Shown here: piece after piece, positions 6,138 through 12,751 of the stretch | Numbering within the stretch: the first letter of the stretch is position 1 | How the letters are laid out: each line of letters begins with the position of its first letter | Source: JAVVHH01 sp032249615 | Lineage (GTDB): Bacteria; Pseudomonadota; Alphaproteobacteria; Acetobacterales; Acetobacteraceae | Length of the DNA: 14,204 nt | Direction: 5' to 3' | Assembly: GCA_032249615.1 (NCBI GenBank) | Contig: JAVVHH010000098.1 | Coordinates: forward strand, 1 to 14,204 | Made by a program: the position numbers and the translations under genes | The notes under the pieces: generated by a model | Database searches by the model: none | Seen by the model: the letters and a program-made list of their open reading frames with translations, nothing else | What the model was told of the DNA's origin: nothing

Positions 6138-7450
6138 AAGCATTCCTCGGCAGAATTTGGTCGAATGTGGTCGAGAGTTTCTGGTTCGTCCCGGCCCTGA
6201 TGTCCGTGACCGCCGTAATCGGCTCGATTTTCCTGATTGCGCTCGACCGGAATGGCGACTGGGGTTCGGTCGCTTTGGTGTGGTCCGGCGGCGCCTCTGG
6301 TGCCCGAAGCCTGCTATCGACCGTGGCGACGTCGATGATCACGGTGGCCGGCACGGTATTCTCGATCACCATCGCCGCCCTGACGCTCGCCAGTCAGCAG
6401 TTCGGCCCACGGCTGCTGCGCAACTTCACCGTCGACCGCGGCAACCAGATTGTTCTGGGCACTTTTGTTTCGACTTTTCTCTATTGCCTGATGATCCTGC
6501 GGACCATTCGCGGCCAGAACGAGGGGCAGTTCGTGCCCAATCTGTCCGTCAGTATCGCCGTTCTGCTGGCCTGCGCCAGCCTATGCGTCCTGATCTACTT
6601 CATCCACCATCTCTCCAGCAGCATCCAGGCGGAGAACTTGCTGGCCTCGGTCGGTGGCGACCTTCGGGACAACCTGCAGCGGTTATCCCCACCGGCCCCG
6701 ACCGCGCCAGGCGACCGGGAACCGGAGAAGGCACTCCCGCGTCGCGCGCCGCAGCCCATTGTTTCGGCCGGAAGCGGATATATACAGAGGATCGATCGCG
6801 AGGAACTGGTCTCCATCGCGGAAGAAGCCGACCTCCTGCTTCAGCTCCCGTTGCGGCCAGGCGACTTCGTGTCCGTCGGCGAGACACTCATCGAGGGCTG
6901 GACCGGTGAGCCGCACGCCGAGATCGACGACGCGGTAAAGGGGCGGCTGCGCGACACCATCCAACTCGGGGAGCGCCGAACGCCATGGCAAGACGCCAGA
7001 TACGGCGTCCGGCAGCTCACCGAGATCGGCGCACGCGCGCTGTCGCCGGGGACCAACGACCCCTTCACCGCGATGGGTTGCCTGGATTGGCTGATCGACG
7101 CCCTGGGCGAGTTGGCAGGACGTAAGGCCCCAACGGGGATCGCGTTCGGCAGTAACGGCAACATGCGGCTGGTCGAACAGCCCGTCACGTTCGCCGAGCT
7201 GCTGGCCCTCGGGATCGACCCATTCCGGGAATATGGTGGCAACTCCGTCATTCTCGCCTGTCACATGATGCAGTTACTCGGCCGTCTTGCCCGCCGGGCC
7301 TCCCACGAGGAGCACCGCCAGGCCGTGCTCCACGAAGCCAGGAGCGCGCTGGATTTTGCCGAGAACAACCTTCCCTCGGAGGCCGACCGGATGCGCGTTC
7401 GCGAGGGATTCAAGAGCGTCGAAGCGGTCATCGAAGGTTCGGCGCCCTAA
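6134..7450 (+). CDS. DUF2254 family membrane protein
   Basis: A 438-residue predicted inner-membrane protein of a family without an established function. Four membrane helices fall at about 15-37, 62-86, 105-124 and 136-158. The family hallmark is AGTVFSITIAALTLASQQFGPRLLRNF (72-98, residues partly within helix 2). A large soluble C-terminal part contains LPLRPGDFVSVGE (238-250) and the diagnostic GARALSPGTNDPFTAMGCLDWL (299-320). I set the start at GTG 6134 because it forms a GTGA overlap with the mscS stop and puts the first helix at the usual distance. The same frame is open further upstream to 5861, but that part lies antisense-free inside mscS and is Arg/Pro-rich non-protein-like. The coupling to MscS and the antiporter downstream suggests a role in ion or osmotic balance, which is inference from context only. 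Confidence 0.88.
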   Translation: MKAFLGRIWSNVVESFWFVPALMSVTAVIGSIFLIALDRNGDWGSVALVWSGGASGARSLLSTVATSMITVAGTVFSITIAALTLASQQFGPRLLRNFTVDRGNQIVLGTFVSTFLYCLMILRTIRGQNEGQFVPNLSVSIAVLLACASLCVLIYFIHHLSSSIQAENLLASVGGDLRDNLQRLSPPAPTAPGDREPEKALPRRAPQPIVSAGSGYIQRIDREELVSIAEEADLLLQLPLRPGDFVSVGETLIEGWTGEPHAEIDDAVKGRLRDTIQLGERRTPWQDARYGVRQLTEIGARALSPGTNDPFTAMGCLDWLIDALGELAGRKAPTGIAFGSNGNMRLVEQPVTFAELLALGIDPFREYGGNSVILACHMMQLLGRLARRASHEEHRQAVLHEARSALDFAENNLPSEADRMRVREGFKSVEAVIEGSAP

Positions 7451-7507
7451 CCCGGGGAAATCTGCCGCTGCCCCGGCGTTGCGCATCAGCAAACAACGGA
7501 GCCTCGC

Positions 7508-7768
7508 ATGTCATTCTCTCTGATCCGACAGGCCGTCCCGGTCGCAATCGCGTTGTTCGCAGCACCTCTCGCGACCGCGCATGCGCAGACGGCGCCGGCC
7601 CAAGTGGTCCCGAGCCCGGCGACCCCCAACGATGCCACGCCGCCGGGCGGCATCGCGCGCGGGGTGATCAAGCCCAACCGTCCCGTCGACTCCACGATGG
7701 TCAAGCCGCCACCGACGAGAGGGCAGCACAAGATGCCGGTCATCAAGCCGCCCGGCATCGCGCGTTGA
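7508..7768 (+). CDS. Small secreted proline-rich protein, function unknown
   Basis: An 86-residue protein with a clear signal peptide: hydrophobic VAIALFAAPLATAHA (12-26) with cleavage likely after Ala-His-Ala. The mature about 60 residues are Pro/Thr/Lys-rich and lack Cys or Trp, so they are probably unstructured. Short motifs recur: VIKP at 53-56 and 78-81, GIAR at 48-51 and 83-86 (the C-terminus), and MVKPPP at 64-69. From memory, small exported Proteobacterial proteins with a GVIKP...MPVIxPPG pattern are common and uncharacterised; I place this one there tentatively. The start is supported by GGAG at 7498-7501, 6 nt before the ATG. Its stop overlaps the antiporter start by four bases (TTGA), so the two are translated together. 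A periplasmic accessory or metal-binding role is conceivable but unsupported. Confidence 0.75.
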   Translation: MSFSLIRQAVPVAIALFAAPLATAHAQTAPAQVVPSPATPNDATPPGGIARGVIKPNRPVDSTMVKPPPTRGQHKMPVIKPPGIAR

Positions 7769-8853
7769 GCAAGCTCCGGCAACTCTGGATACCACTCCTT
7801 CTTCTCCTCGCCATTCCAGTCGCCCCGGTCCTGCACTACGTCGTGGGGGGCTCGCCGTTGCTGGTTTTCGCCAGCGGCGCCGTCGCCATCGCGGTGCTGG
7901 CAGATTGGATCAGGCGCGGAACCGACCACATCACCGCCCATGTCGGCGCGGCGCTCGGCGGTTTGCTCAGCATCAGCCTAGGCAGCGTTGCCGAGCTCAT
8001 CCTCGCACTCTTCGTTCTTTGGAACGGCAAGGCGCAAGTGGTGCGATCCCAAATCACCGGGTCGATCCTCGGGACCAGCCTGCTCGGGCTCGGCATCGCC
8101 ATCGTCGCCGGCACGGTCGGCCGCGAGAGCCTCACCTTCAAGCGCGAGCGGGCTAGCCTGATCTCGAGCCTGCTCATCCTGGTCGTCATCGCCCTGCTGC
8201 TGCCGGCGGTGTTCGATTACACGCTGCGGGCAAGCGGCCATGCGGCCAACCTCTCGTTGTCGGACGAGGAACTGAGCCTGGGCGTCGCTGGCGTCCTGCT
8301 ACTGCTTTACGTCAGCAACATGATCTACACCTTGGTAACGCACCGCGACGTGTTCGCGTCGGGAGGCGAAGAGGAAGGCGGGGGCGACGCGTGGCCCATC
8401 GGCGTTTCGTTGGGCGTGCTCGTGGCAGCCACGGTCGTCATCGCTCTCGAGGCGGAACTCGTCTCCGGCGCGCTCGAGAGCGCGTCGACGTCGCTGGGCT
8501 TGTCGGAAACCTTCCTCGGCGTGATCGTGCTCGCCCTGATCGGCACGGCGTCAGACCTGTTTGCGGGCGCGTTCTTCGCGAGGCAGGGTCGCATGGGCTT
8601 GGTGCTGAGCATCTGCATCGGCTCGGCGGTCCAGGTCGCGCTCGTTCTGGCCCCCCTTCTGGTGCTGATCTCCTGGGCCATCGGAACGCCCATGACGCTC
8701 GTCTTCGAGAACCCGCTGGACCTCTTCGCCATTGCAGGCGCCGCCTTGATCATCAACAGCATCGCCGGCGACGGCGAGGTGACTTGGTTCGAGGGCGTGC
8801 TGCTGATCGGGGTCTACGTGCTGTTCGGCCTCGGCTTCTATTTCGTCACCTGA
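7765..8853 (+). CDS. CAX/ChaA-like cation:proton antiporter (CaCA superfamily)
   Basis: A 362-residue polytopic membrane protein, about 11 hydrophobic segments, arranged as two inverted alpha-repeats. Members exchange Ca2+, Na+ or K+ for protons across the inner membrane. Repeat 1 carries LGSVAELILALFVLWNGKAQ (72-91) and SQITGSILGTSLLGLG. Repeat 2 carries ALIGTASDLFAGAFFARQG (257-275) and GSAVQVALVLAPLLV (286-300), close to the second CAX repeat. An acidic cytoplasmic loop (EEEGGGD, 202-208) separates the halves. The usual Asn of GNxxE is Ser74 and Thr261, and the second acidic residue is Asp264 rather than Glu, so ion preference may differ from classic CaCA members. The start is TTG at 7765, fixed by the TTGA overlap with the upstream stop; there is no separate ribosome site. 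The 3' end overlaps the tspO stop by 8 bases on the other strand. Confidence 0.85.
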   Translation: MSKLRQLWIPLLLLLAIPVAPVLHYVVGGSPLLVFASGAVAIAVLADWIRRGTDHITAHVGAALGGLLSISLGSVAELILALFVLWNGKAQVVRSQITGSILGTSLLGLGIAIVAGTVGRESLTFKRERASLISSLLILVVIALLLPAVFDYTLRASGHAANLSLSDEELSLGVAGVLLLLYVSNMIYTLVTHRDVFASGGEEEGGGDAWPIGVSLGVLVAATVVIALEAELVSGALESASTSLGLSETFLGVIVLALIGTASDLFAGAFFARQGRMGLVLSICIGSAVQVALVLAPLLVLISWAIGTPMTLVFENPLDLFAIAGAALIINSIAGDGEVTWFEGVLLIGVYVLFGLGFYFVT

Positions 8854-9322
8854 CGGAGAAGGGCCGATTCAGCCGCACGATCGTCAGGTTCAGATAAGCG
8901 GCAAACGCGACCCACAGGAGATAGGGCAGCAGCAACCAGCTCGCGAGCGGCGAAAACGGCGCTACCAGCACCATCGGCGCCAGGATCGAGAGCCACAGCA
9001 AGGGCACCTCCAGCAAGGCCCAGTCCGGTCGCTTGTATTTGAAGAAAAGCGGGCTCCAAAGAAGGTGGAACAGCGCGTTCAAGCTGTAGAGCACGACCAC
9101 CAGCACGCGCTCGCCCGCGGTGGGCGCAGCGACCCAGGCGGACGCCGCCGACCACGCGGCCAAACCAAGGATCAGTGTCCAAGCGGGGCCGAACAACCAG
9201 TCCGGCGGTTGCCAGCTCGGCTTGCGCAGCTGCCGATACCAAGGCCCGATCTCCGTCAGCAGCCCGCCGGCAGCGGCAAGCGCCAACGCTACCGCGCCGG
9301 CGACGAGCAAGGACCTCAGCAT
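8846..9322 (-). CDS. tspO: TspO/MBR family tryptophan-rich sensory membrane protein
   Basis: A 158-residue five-helix membrane protein of the TspO/peripheral benzodiazepine receptor family, which binds porphyrins and in Rhodobacter tunes photosynthesis gene expression with oxygen. Family marks are GPWYRQLRKPSWQPPDWLFGPAWT (26-49), spanning the TM1-TM2 loop, LNALFHLLWSPLFF (81-94) in TM3, and PYLLWVAFAAYLNLTIVRLN (133-152) in TM5. Eight or more Trp residues fit the name. Length is normal. It is the last gene of a minus-strand run: its ATG lies inside the final bases of the amidase gene (7-bp overlap), so it is probably translated from the amidase message. The unusual point is that neighbour; tspO is more often beside cryptochrome/photolyase, carotenoid or tetrapyrrole genes. 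The stop overlaps the antiporter stop tail-to-tail. Confidence 0.92.
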   Translation of the reverse strand: MLRSLLVAGAVALALAAAGGLLTEIGPWYRQLRKPSWQPPDWLFGPAWTLILGLAAWSAASAWVAAPTAGERVLVVVLYSLNALFHLLWSPLFFKYKRPDWALLEVPLLWLSILAPMVLVAPFSPLASWLLLPYLLWVAFAAYLNLTIVRLNRPFSVR

Positions 9323-10704
9323 GCCAGCGCCGGACGCCGCGACCGCTCACTCAGCGCGCCTTCGATCACATGGGCAGCGCGGAACAGCAGCGGCTCCTGA
9401 AACGGCTTGGCAATGATCTGCACCGCCACCGGCAATCCCCTCTCGCCGAAACCCACCGGCACGCACATCGCCGGCCAGCCCGTCTGGTTCATCGGCGCCG
9501 CGAAGCCCGGCTGCTGCAAACCATCCCACTTCGGCACCGAATCGATGCGCGGCGCCTCGCCGGGCGCGCCCGCCGTCAGCAGGAGATCCAGATCCCGCGA
9601 CGCCTCCGAGGTCGCGTGGCACAGTTCCCGCCGGAAGCGCTGAGCCTGCACATAGTCCGTCGCCGCGAACAGGCCGCCGAAGACCATCCGGCTGCGCAGC
9701 CGCTCCCCGTAATCGTGGAAGCGTTCGCGCATCCAGGGTTCGTGCAAGCTGAACGCTTCGGAGGTCATGATGACGAAGTTGGCGGCCTGATAGTCGAACA
9801 GGGACGGCATCTCGACGTCGCGCATCACCGCGCCAGCCTCGCGCCATACCTCGGCGGCGCGGTCGATCCCCTGCTGCACCGCCGGGCTCACCGCCCGGTC
9901 CCGCTCGTGCCACCGTCGAACGATCCCGACGCGGAGGCCTCTCACCCCGTCGCCCAGCCCGGCCGTGTAGTTCGGCACTTCCCCGTCGGCGCTGGCCGGG
10001 TCCAACGGATCGTGGCCCGCCATGGCCTGCAGCAGCATCGCGCAATCCTCGACGGTCCAGGCCAGCGGGCCCGCATGGTCGAGCGAGAACGAGAGTGGCA
10101 GGATGCCCGCCCGGCTGCACAGGCCGTAGGTCGGCTTGATGCCGGCGATACCGCACAGTGCCGCCGGGCCGCGGACCGAGCCGCCGGTATCCGACCCCGT
10201 TCCCCCCAGCACCAGCCCGGCCGCGACTGCCGCCCCAGTGCCCGAGGACGATCCCGAGGTGAAGTGATCGGGGTCCCATGGGTTGCGGGCAGGCGGCCAC
10301 GGCAGATCGAAGCTTGGCCCGCCAAACGCGAACTCATGCGTCGCGAGCTTGCCCAGCATGACCGTGCCAGCTTCGCGCAGGCGGCGGACCGTCGTGGCGT
10401 CCGTGTCCGGCACCCAATTCTGCAGCAATTTGGAATGCGCGGTCGTCGCGATACCGGCCGTGCCGTAGATGTCCTTGTGACCAATCGGGATCCCGTCCAA
10501 AGGCCCCAGCAATGCGCCGGTCGTCTGCCGCTGCTCGGCCGCCTTCGCATCGGCCAGCGCCCGCTCGGGCGTCACCGTGATGAAGCTGTTCAACCGGTCG
10601 TCGAGGGCTGCGATACGCTCGAGGCAGAGCGTCGCCAGCTCGACCGGCGAGATCGCTCGAGACGCGATCTGCCGCGAAGCGTCGGCAAGGGTCGCGATGC
10701 CCAT
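9316..10704 (-). CDS. Amidase-signature family amidohydrolase
   Basis: A 462-residue cytoplasmic hydrolase of the GatA/AtzE-like amidase signature family, which splits C-N amide bonds. The catalytic Ser-cisSer-Lys triad is visible: Lys77 in IGHKDIYG, cis-Ser152 in TSGSSSGTG and nucleophile Ser176 in DTGGSVRGPA. The serines are 24 residues apart, as in characterised members. KPTYGLCSRAGILPLSFSLDHAGP (190-213) and NQTGWPAMCVPVGF near the C-terminus are also typical. The ATG at 10704 shares one base with the stop of the small GatC/AtzG-like gene (TGATG), and upstream in-frame codons would run through that gene, so 10704 is the start. There is no GatB partner here, so a tRNA amidotransferase role is unlikely. 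A stand-alone amidase with a small partner, as in the AtzE-AtzG enzyme, fits better. The substrate is unknown. Confidence 0.92.
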   Translation of the reverse strand: MGIATLADASRQIASRAISPVELATLCLERIAALDDRLNSFITVTPERALADAKAAEQRQTTGALLGPLDGIPIGHKDIYGTAGIATTAHSKLLQNWVPDTDATTVRRLREAGTVMLGKLATHEFAFGGPSFDLPWPPARNPWDPDHFTSGSSSGTGAAVAAGLVLGGTGSDTGGSVRGPAALCGIAGIKPTYGLCSRAGILPLSFSLDHAGPLAWTVEDCAMLLQAMAGHDPLDPASADGEVPNYTAGLGDGVRGLRVGIVRRWHERDRAVSPAVQQGIDRAAEVWREAGAVMRDVEMPSLFDYQAANFVIMTSEAFSLHEPWMRERFHDYGERLRSRMVFGGLFAATDYVQAQRFRRELCHATSEASRDLDLLLTAGAPGEAPRIDSVPKWDGLQQPGFAAPMNQTGWPAMCVPVGFGERGLPVAVQIIAKPFQEPLLFRAAHVIEGALSERSRRPALAC

Positions 10705-10895
10705 CAGAAACTCTCCGGCTGGAAGATCAGTGCCGGCTCGGCCTCCCGCGGCCGCCCGCCGGCTCTGACGCGCGCAAGCATGGGTTCGACATGTTCCCAC
10801 GCCTTGTAGAGTTCCTCGATCTCCGCCGCTGAGAGGTCCAAGCCGGCGCGGCGGACAAGGGCGGCGAAATCATCCTGAGGCAAGGCTGCGGGCAT
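10704..10895 (-). CDS. Small AtzG/GatC-like amidase partner (DUF4089-like)
   Basis: A 63-residue helical protein with no signal or membrane segment. The visible pattern is two helices (DDFAALVRRAG and SAAEIEELYKAWEHVEPMLARV) and a C-terminal tail REAEPALIFQPESF. The length, helix plan and AEPxxxF ending resemble AtzG, the small subunit that stabilises the AtzE hydrolase, and GatC, which wraps around GatA. The tight TGATG junction with the amidase gene supports a subunit role. I chose ATG 10895 because GGAG stands 6 nt upstream; a TTG at 10925 would add ten residues but has no ribosome site. Family placement is by pattern, not by search, and it could be a merely convergent short helical protein. 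Confidence 0.65.
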   Translation of the reverse strand: MPAALPQDDFAALVRRAGLDLSAAEIEELYKAWEHVEPMLARVRAGGRPREAEPALIFQPESF

Positions 10896-11024
10896 TCGGA
10901 ACTCCAAAGCGCTCCGCCGATCCAAGCACGTCTCGCGAACCGACGCTAACGCCAGCGGGCGCCGTCATCGAACCGACATCGCTGGATTGCTGACAGCCAG
11001 TGCCGGACAGGCTAACAGCCGCCA
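10896..11024. promoter_or_regulatory. Divergent intergenic region, amidase operon / ABC permease
   Basis: These 129 bases should hold the promoters of both divergent operons. The 9-mer CGAACCGAC occurs twice in the same orientation, at 10936-10944 and 10969-10977, 33 bases apart, close to three helical turns. GCTAAC also occurs twice (10945-10950 and 11011-11016). The spacing would suit a regulator binding two sites on one DNA face. No clear -35/-10 pair is identified on either strand. The permease start has only a weak GACAGG (11005-11010), 14 nt upstream. Confidence 0.35.
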
Positions 11025-12746
11025 ATGTCGGAAACCCCGTTCCCCGCGTTCGCCTCGCAGCGGCGCCTGCCGAACTTGTTCGACCTGGTGGCCGGCGCCT
11101 GCATCCTCGCGGCCTTGATCTACGTGATCAGCGTCGCCCGCAGCACGTTCGGCCCGCTCGATGCGCCGGAAGCGACCACCATCAGCCTCGATCCCGCCAA
11201 CCTGCCGGTCTACGCGGTCCGCACCACCTTGCGCATGTTCGCAGCACTGGCCCTCTCGCTGCTGTTCACGCTGACATATGCGACCTGCGCGGCCAAGAGC
11301 CGGCGGGCTGGACTGATCCTCATCCCGGTGCTCGACATCCTGCAATCGGTGCCGATCCTCGGCTTCCTGACCTTTACGGTGGTGTTCTTCCTGCACCTCT
11401 TTCCCGGCCGGGTTTTCGGCGCCGAACTCGCCGCCATCTTCGCCATCTTCACCAGCCAGGCCTGGAACATGGCCTTCAGCCTCTATCAATCGCTGAAAAC
11501 GCTGCCCAACGATCTGGATGAAGCGGCCCGCAGCTTCGGCCTGTCCACCTGGCAGCGGTTCTGGCGGTTCGAGGTGCCGTTCGCCATGCCGGGGTTGGTG
11601 TGGAACACCATGATGAGCATGTCCGGCGGCTGGTTCTTCGTGGTCGCCAGCGAGGCGATCACAGTGGGTGACACCACCTTCAAGTTGCCGGGCATCGGCA
11701 GCTACGTGGCGCTGGCGCTCGAGCAACGCAGCATTCCAGCAGTGCTCTACGCGATCTCGGCGATGCTGGTCGTCATCCTGCTGTATGATCAGCTGCTGTT
11801 CCGGCCGCTCGTCGCATGGTCGGCCAAGTTTCGCTTCGAACTCACCGCGTCCGAGGATGCCGAGGACCCCTGGGTTCTCAAGCTGCTGCGGCGGACCCGC
11901 CTCCTGCGGGCCGCTTCCGACGCGATCGGCTCCGCATTCAACGCGCTGGCGGCCCTTCGGGTCGCCCTGCCGCGCCGGACCGTCCGCGTCAGCCGCCCGT
12001 CGAAGCTAGGCGACGCGATCTATCTCGCGATCTTGGCCATCGGGCTGATCTGGGCATTGACGCTGATCGTGCAGTTCGCCTCCGCAGCTCTGACCTGGAG
12101 CGAGGTGGGCGAGGCCTTCCTCCTCGGCCTGCTCACGCTCGTGCGGGTCATCGTGCTCATGATCCTGGCGACGCTCGTCTGGGTACCGGTCGGGGTCTGG
12201 CTCGGCTTGCGACCGGTTTGGGGCCGCCGTGCGCAACCTGTCGCGCAGTTCCTCGCCGCCTTTCCGGCCAATCTGTTCTTCCCGATCTTCGTCGTGCTGA
12301 TCGTCCGCTTCGACGGCAACCCCAATATTTGGCTGACGCCGCTGATGATTCTGGGCACGCAGTGGTACATCCTGTTCAACGTCATTGCCGGCGCGTCGGC
12401 GTTCCCCGGCGATCTTCAGGAAGCCGCACGTCACTTCCGCGTCGGCGGCTGGCTCTGGTGGCGCCGGGTCATCTTGCCCGGCGTGTTCCCCTACTACGTC
12501 ACCGGCGCGATCACCGCCTCGGGCGGCTCATGGAATGCCGCCATCGTCGCCGAAGTGGCGAGCTGGGGGGACACCAAGCTCGAAGCGCGCGGGCTCGGCT
12601 CCTACATCGCAGACGCGACCGCCGCCGGAGAAACGGCCAAGGTCGTGCTCGGCGTGGCGATGATGTCGGCCTTCGTCGTCGCGTTCAATCGGCTATTATG
12701 GCGCCCGCTTTACGGCTATGCCACCCGTCGGCTGACCCTGGGGTAA
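11025..12746 (+). CDS. Fused two-domain ABC transporter permease (NitT/TauT-like)
   Basis: A 573-residue inner-membrane protein containing two BPD-type permease halves in one chain. Half 1 covers about 18-262, with the EAA coupling loop LDEAARSFGLSTWQRFWRFEV (164-184). Half 2 covers about 328-565, with its own loop LQEAARHFRVGGWLWWRR (464-481). Both have the GxG..W..V.A.. and GxGSYxA segments seen in nitrate/sulfonate/taurine permeases (GIGSYVALA at 223-231; GLGSYIADA at 523-531). A charged linker of about 65 residues joins them. Such transporters normally use two copies of a single-domain permease; the fusion yields a pseudo-dimer. The gene is followed after 5 bases by the ATPase, clearly its partner. 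No periplasmic binding protein is next to it, so substrate and even direction of transport are open. The ribosome site is weak. Confidence 0.9.
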   Translation: MSETPFPAFASQRRLPNLFDLVAGACILAALIYVISVARSTFGPLDAPEATTISLDPANLPVYAVRTTLRMFAALALSLLFTLTYATCAAKSRRAGLILIPVLDILQSVPILGFLTFTVVFFLHLFPGRVFGAELAAIFAIFTSQAWNMAFSLYQSLKTLPNDLDEAARSFGLSTWQRFWRFEVPFAMPGLVWNTMMSMSGGWFFVVASEAITVGDTTFKLPGIGSYVALALEQRSIPAVLYAISAMLVVILLYDQLLFRPLVAWSAKFRFELTASEDAEDPWVLKLLRRTRLLRAASDAIGSAFNALAALRVALPRRTVRVSRPSKLGDAIYLAILAIGLIWALTLIVQFASAALTWSEVGEAFLLGLLTLVRVIVLMILATLVWVPVGVWLGLRPVWGRRAQPVAQFLAAFPANLFFPIFVVLIVRFDGNPNIWLTPLMILGTQWYILFNVIAGASAFPGDLQEAARHFRVGGWLWWRRVILPGVFPYYVTGAITASGGSWNAAIVAEVASWGDTKLEARGLGSYIADATAAGETAKVVLGVAMMSAFVVAFNRLLWRPLYGYATRRLTLG

Positions 12747-12751
12747 CGCGG

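Noticed and set aside
7452..7476. CCGGGG/CCCCGG inverted repeat after DUF2254 as a terminator
   Set aside because: Only six pairs with a 13-base loop and no T-tract; the next gene follows 32 bases later on the same strand, so termination here is unlikely.
9175..10809. Very long plus-strand open frame (over 500 codons) antisense to the amidase and tspO genes
   Set aside because: Its product is Arg/His/Pro/Ala-rich without any domain, and it mirrors the GC-biased third positions of well-supported genes on the other strand. It is a shadow frame.
9316..10895. Amidase and small partner as GatA and GatC of the tRNA amidotransferase
   Set aside because: No GatB is adjacent, the small protein has the AtzG-like ending, and the amidase lacks the neighbourhood of gatCAB. 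A stand-alone amidase is more likely.
11816..12751. Upstream extension of the ATPase reading frame through half of the permease gene
   Set aside because: The extension is Arg/Pro/Ala-rich and overlaps strongly supported permease coding sequence. ATG 12752 gives the normal ATPase N-terminus.
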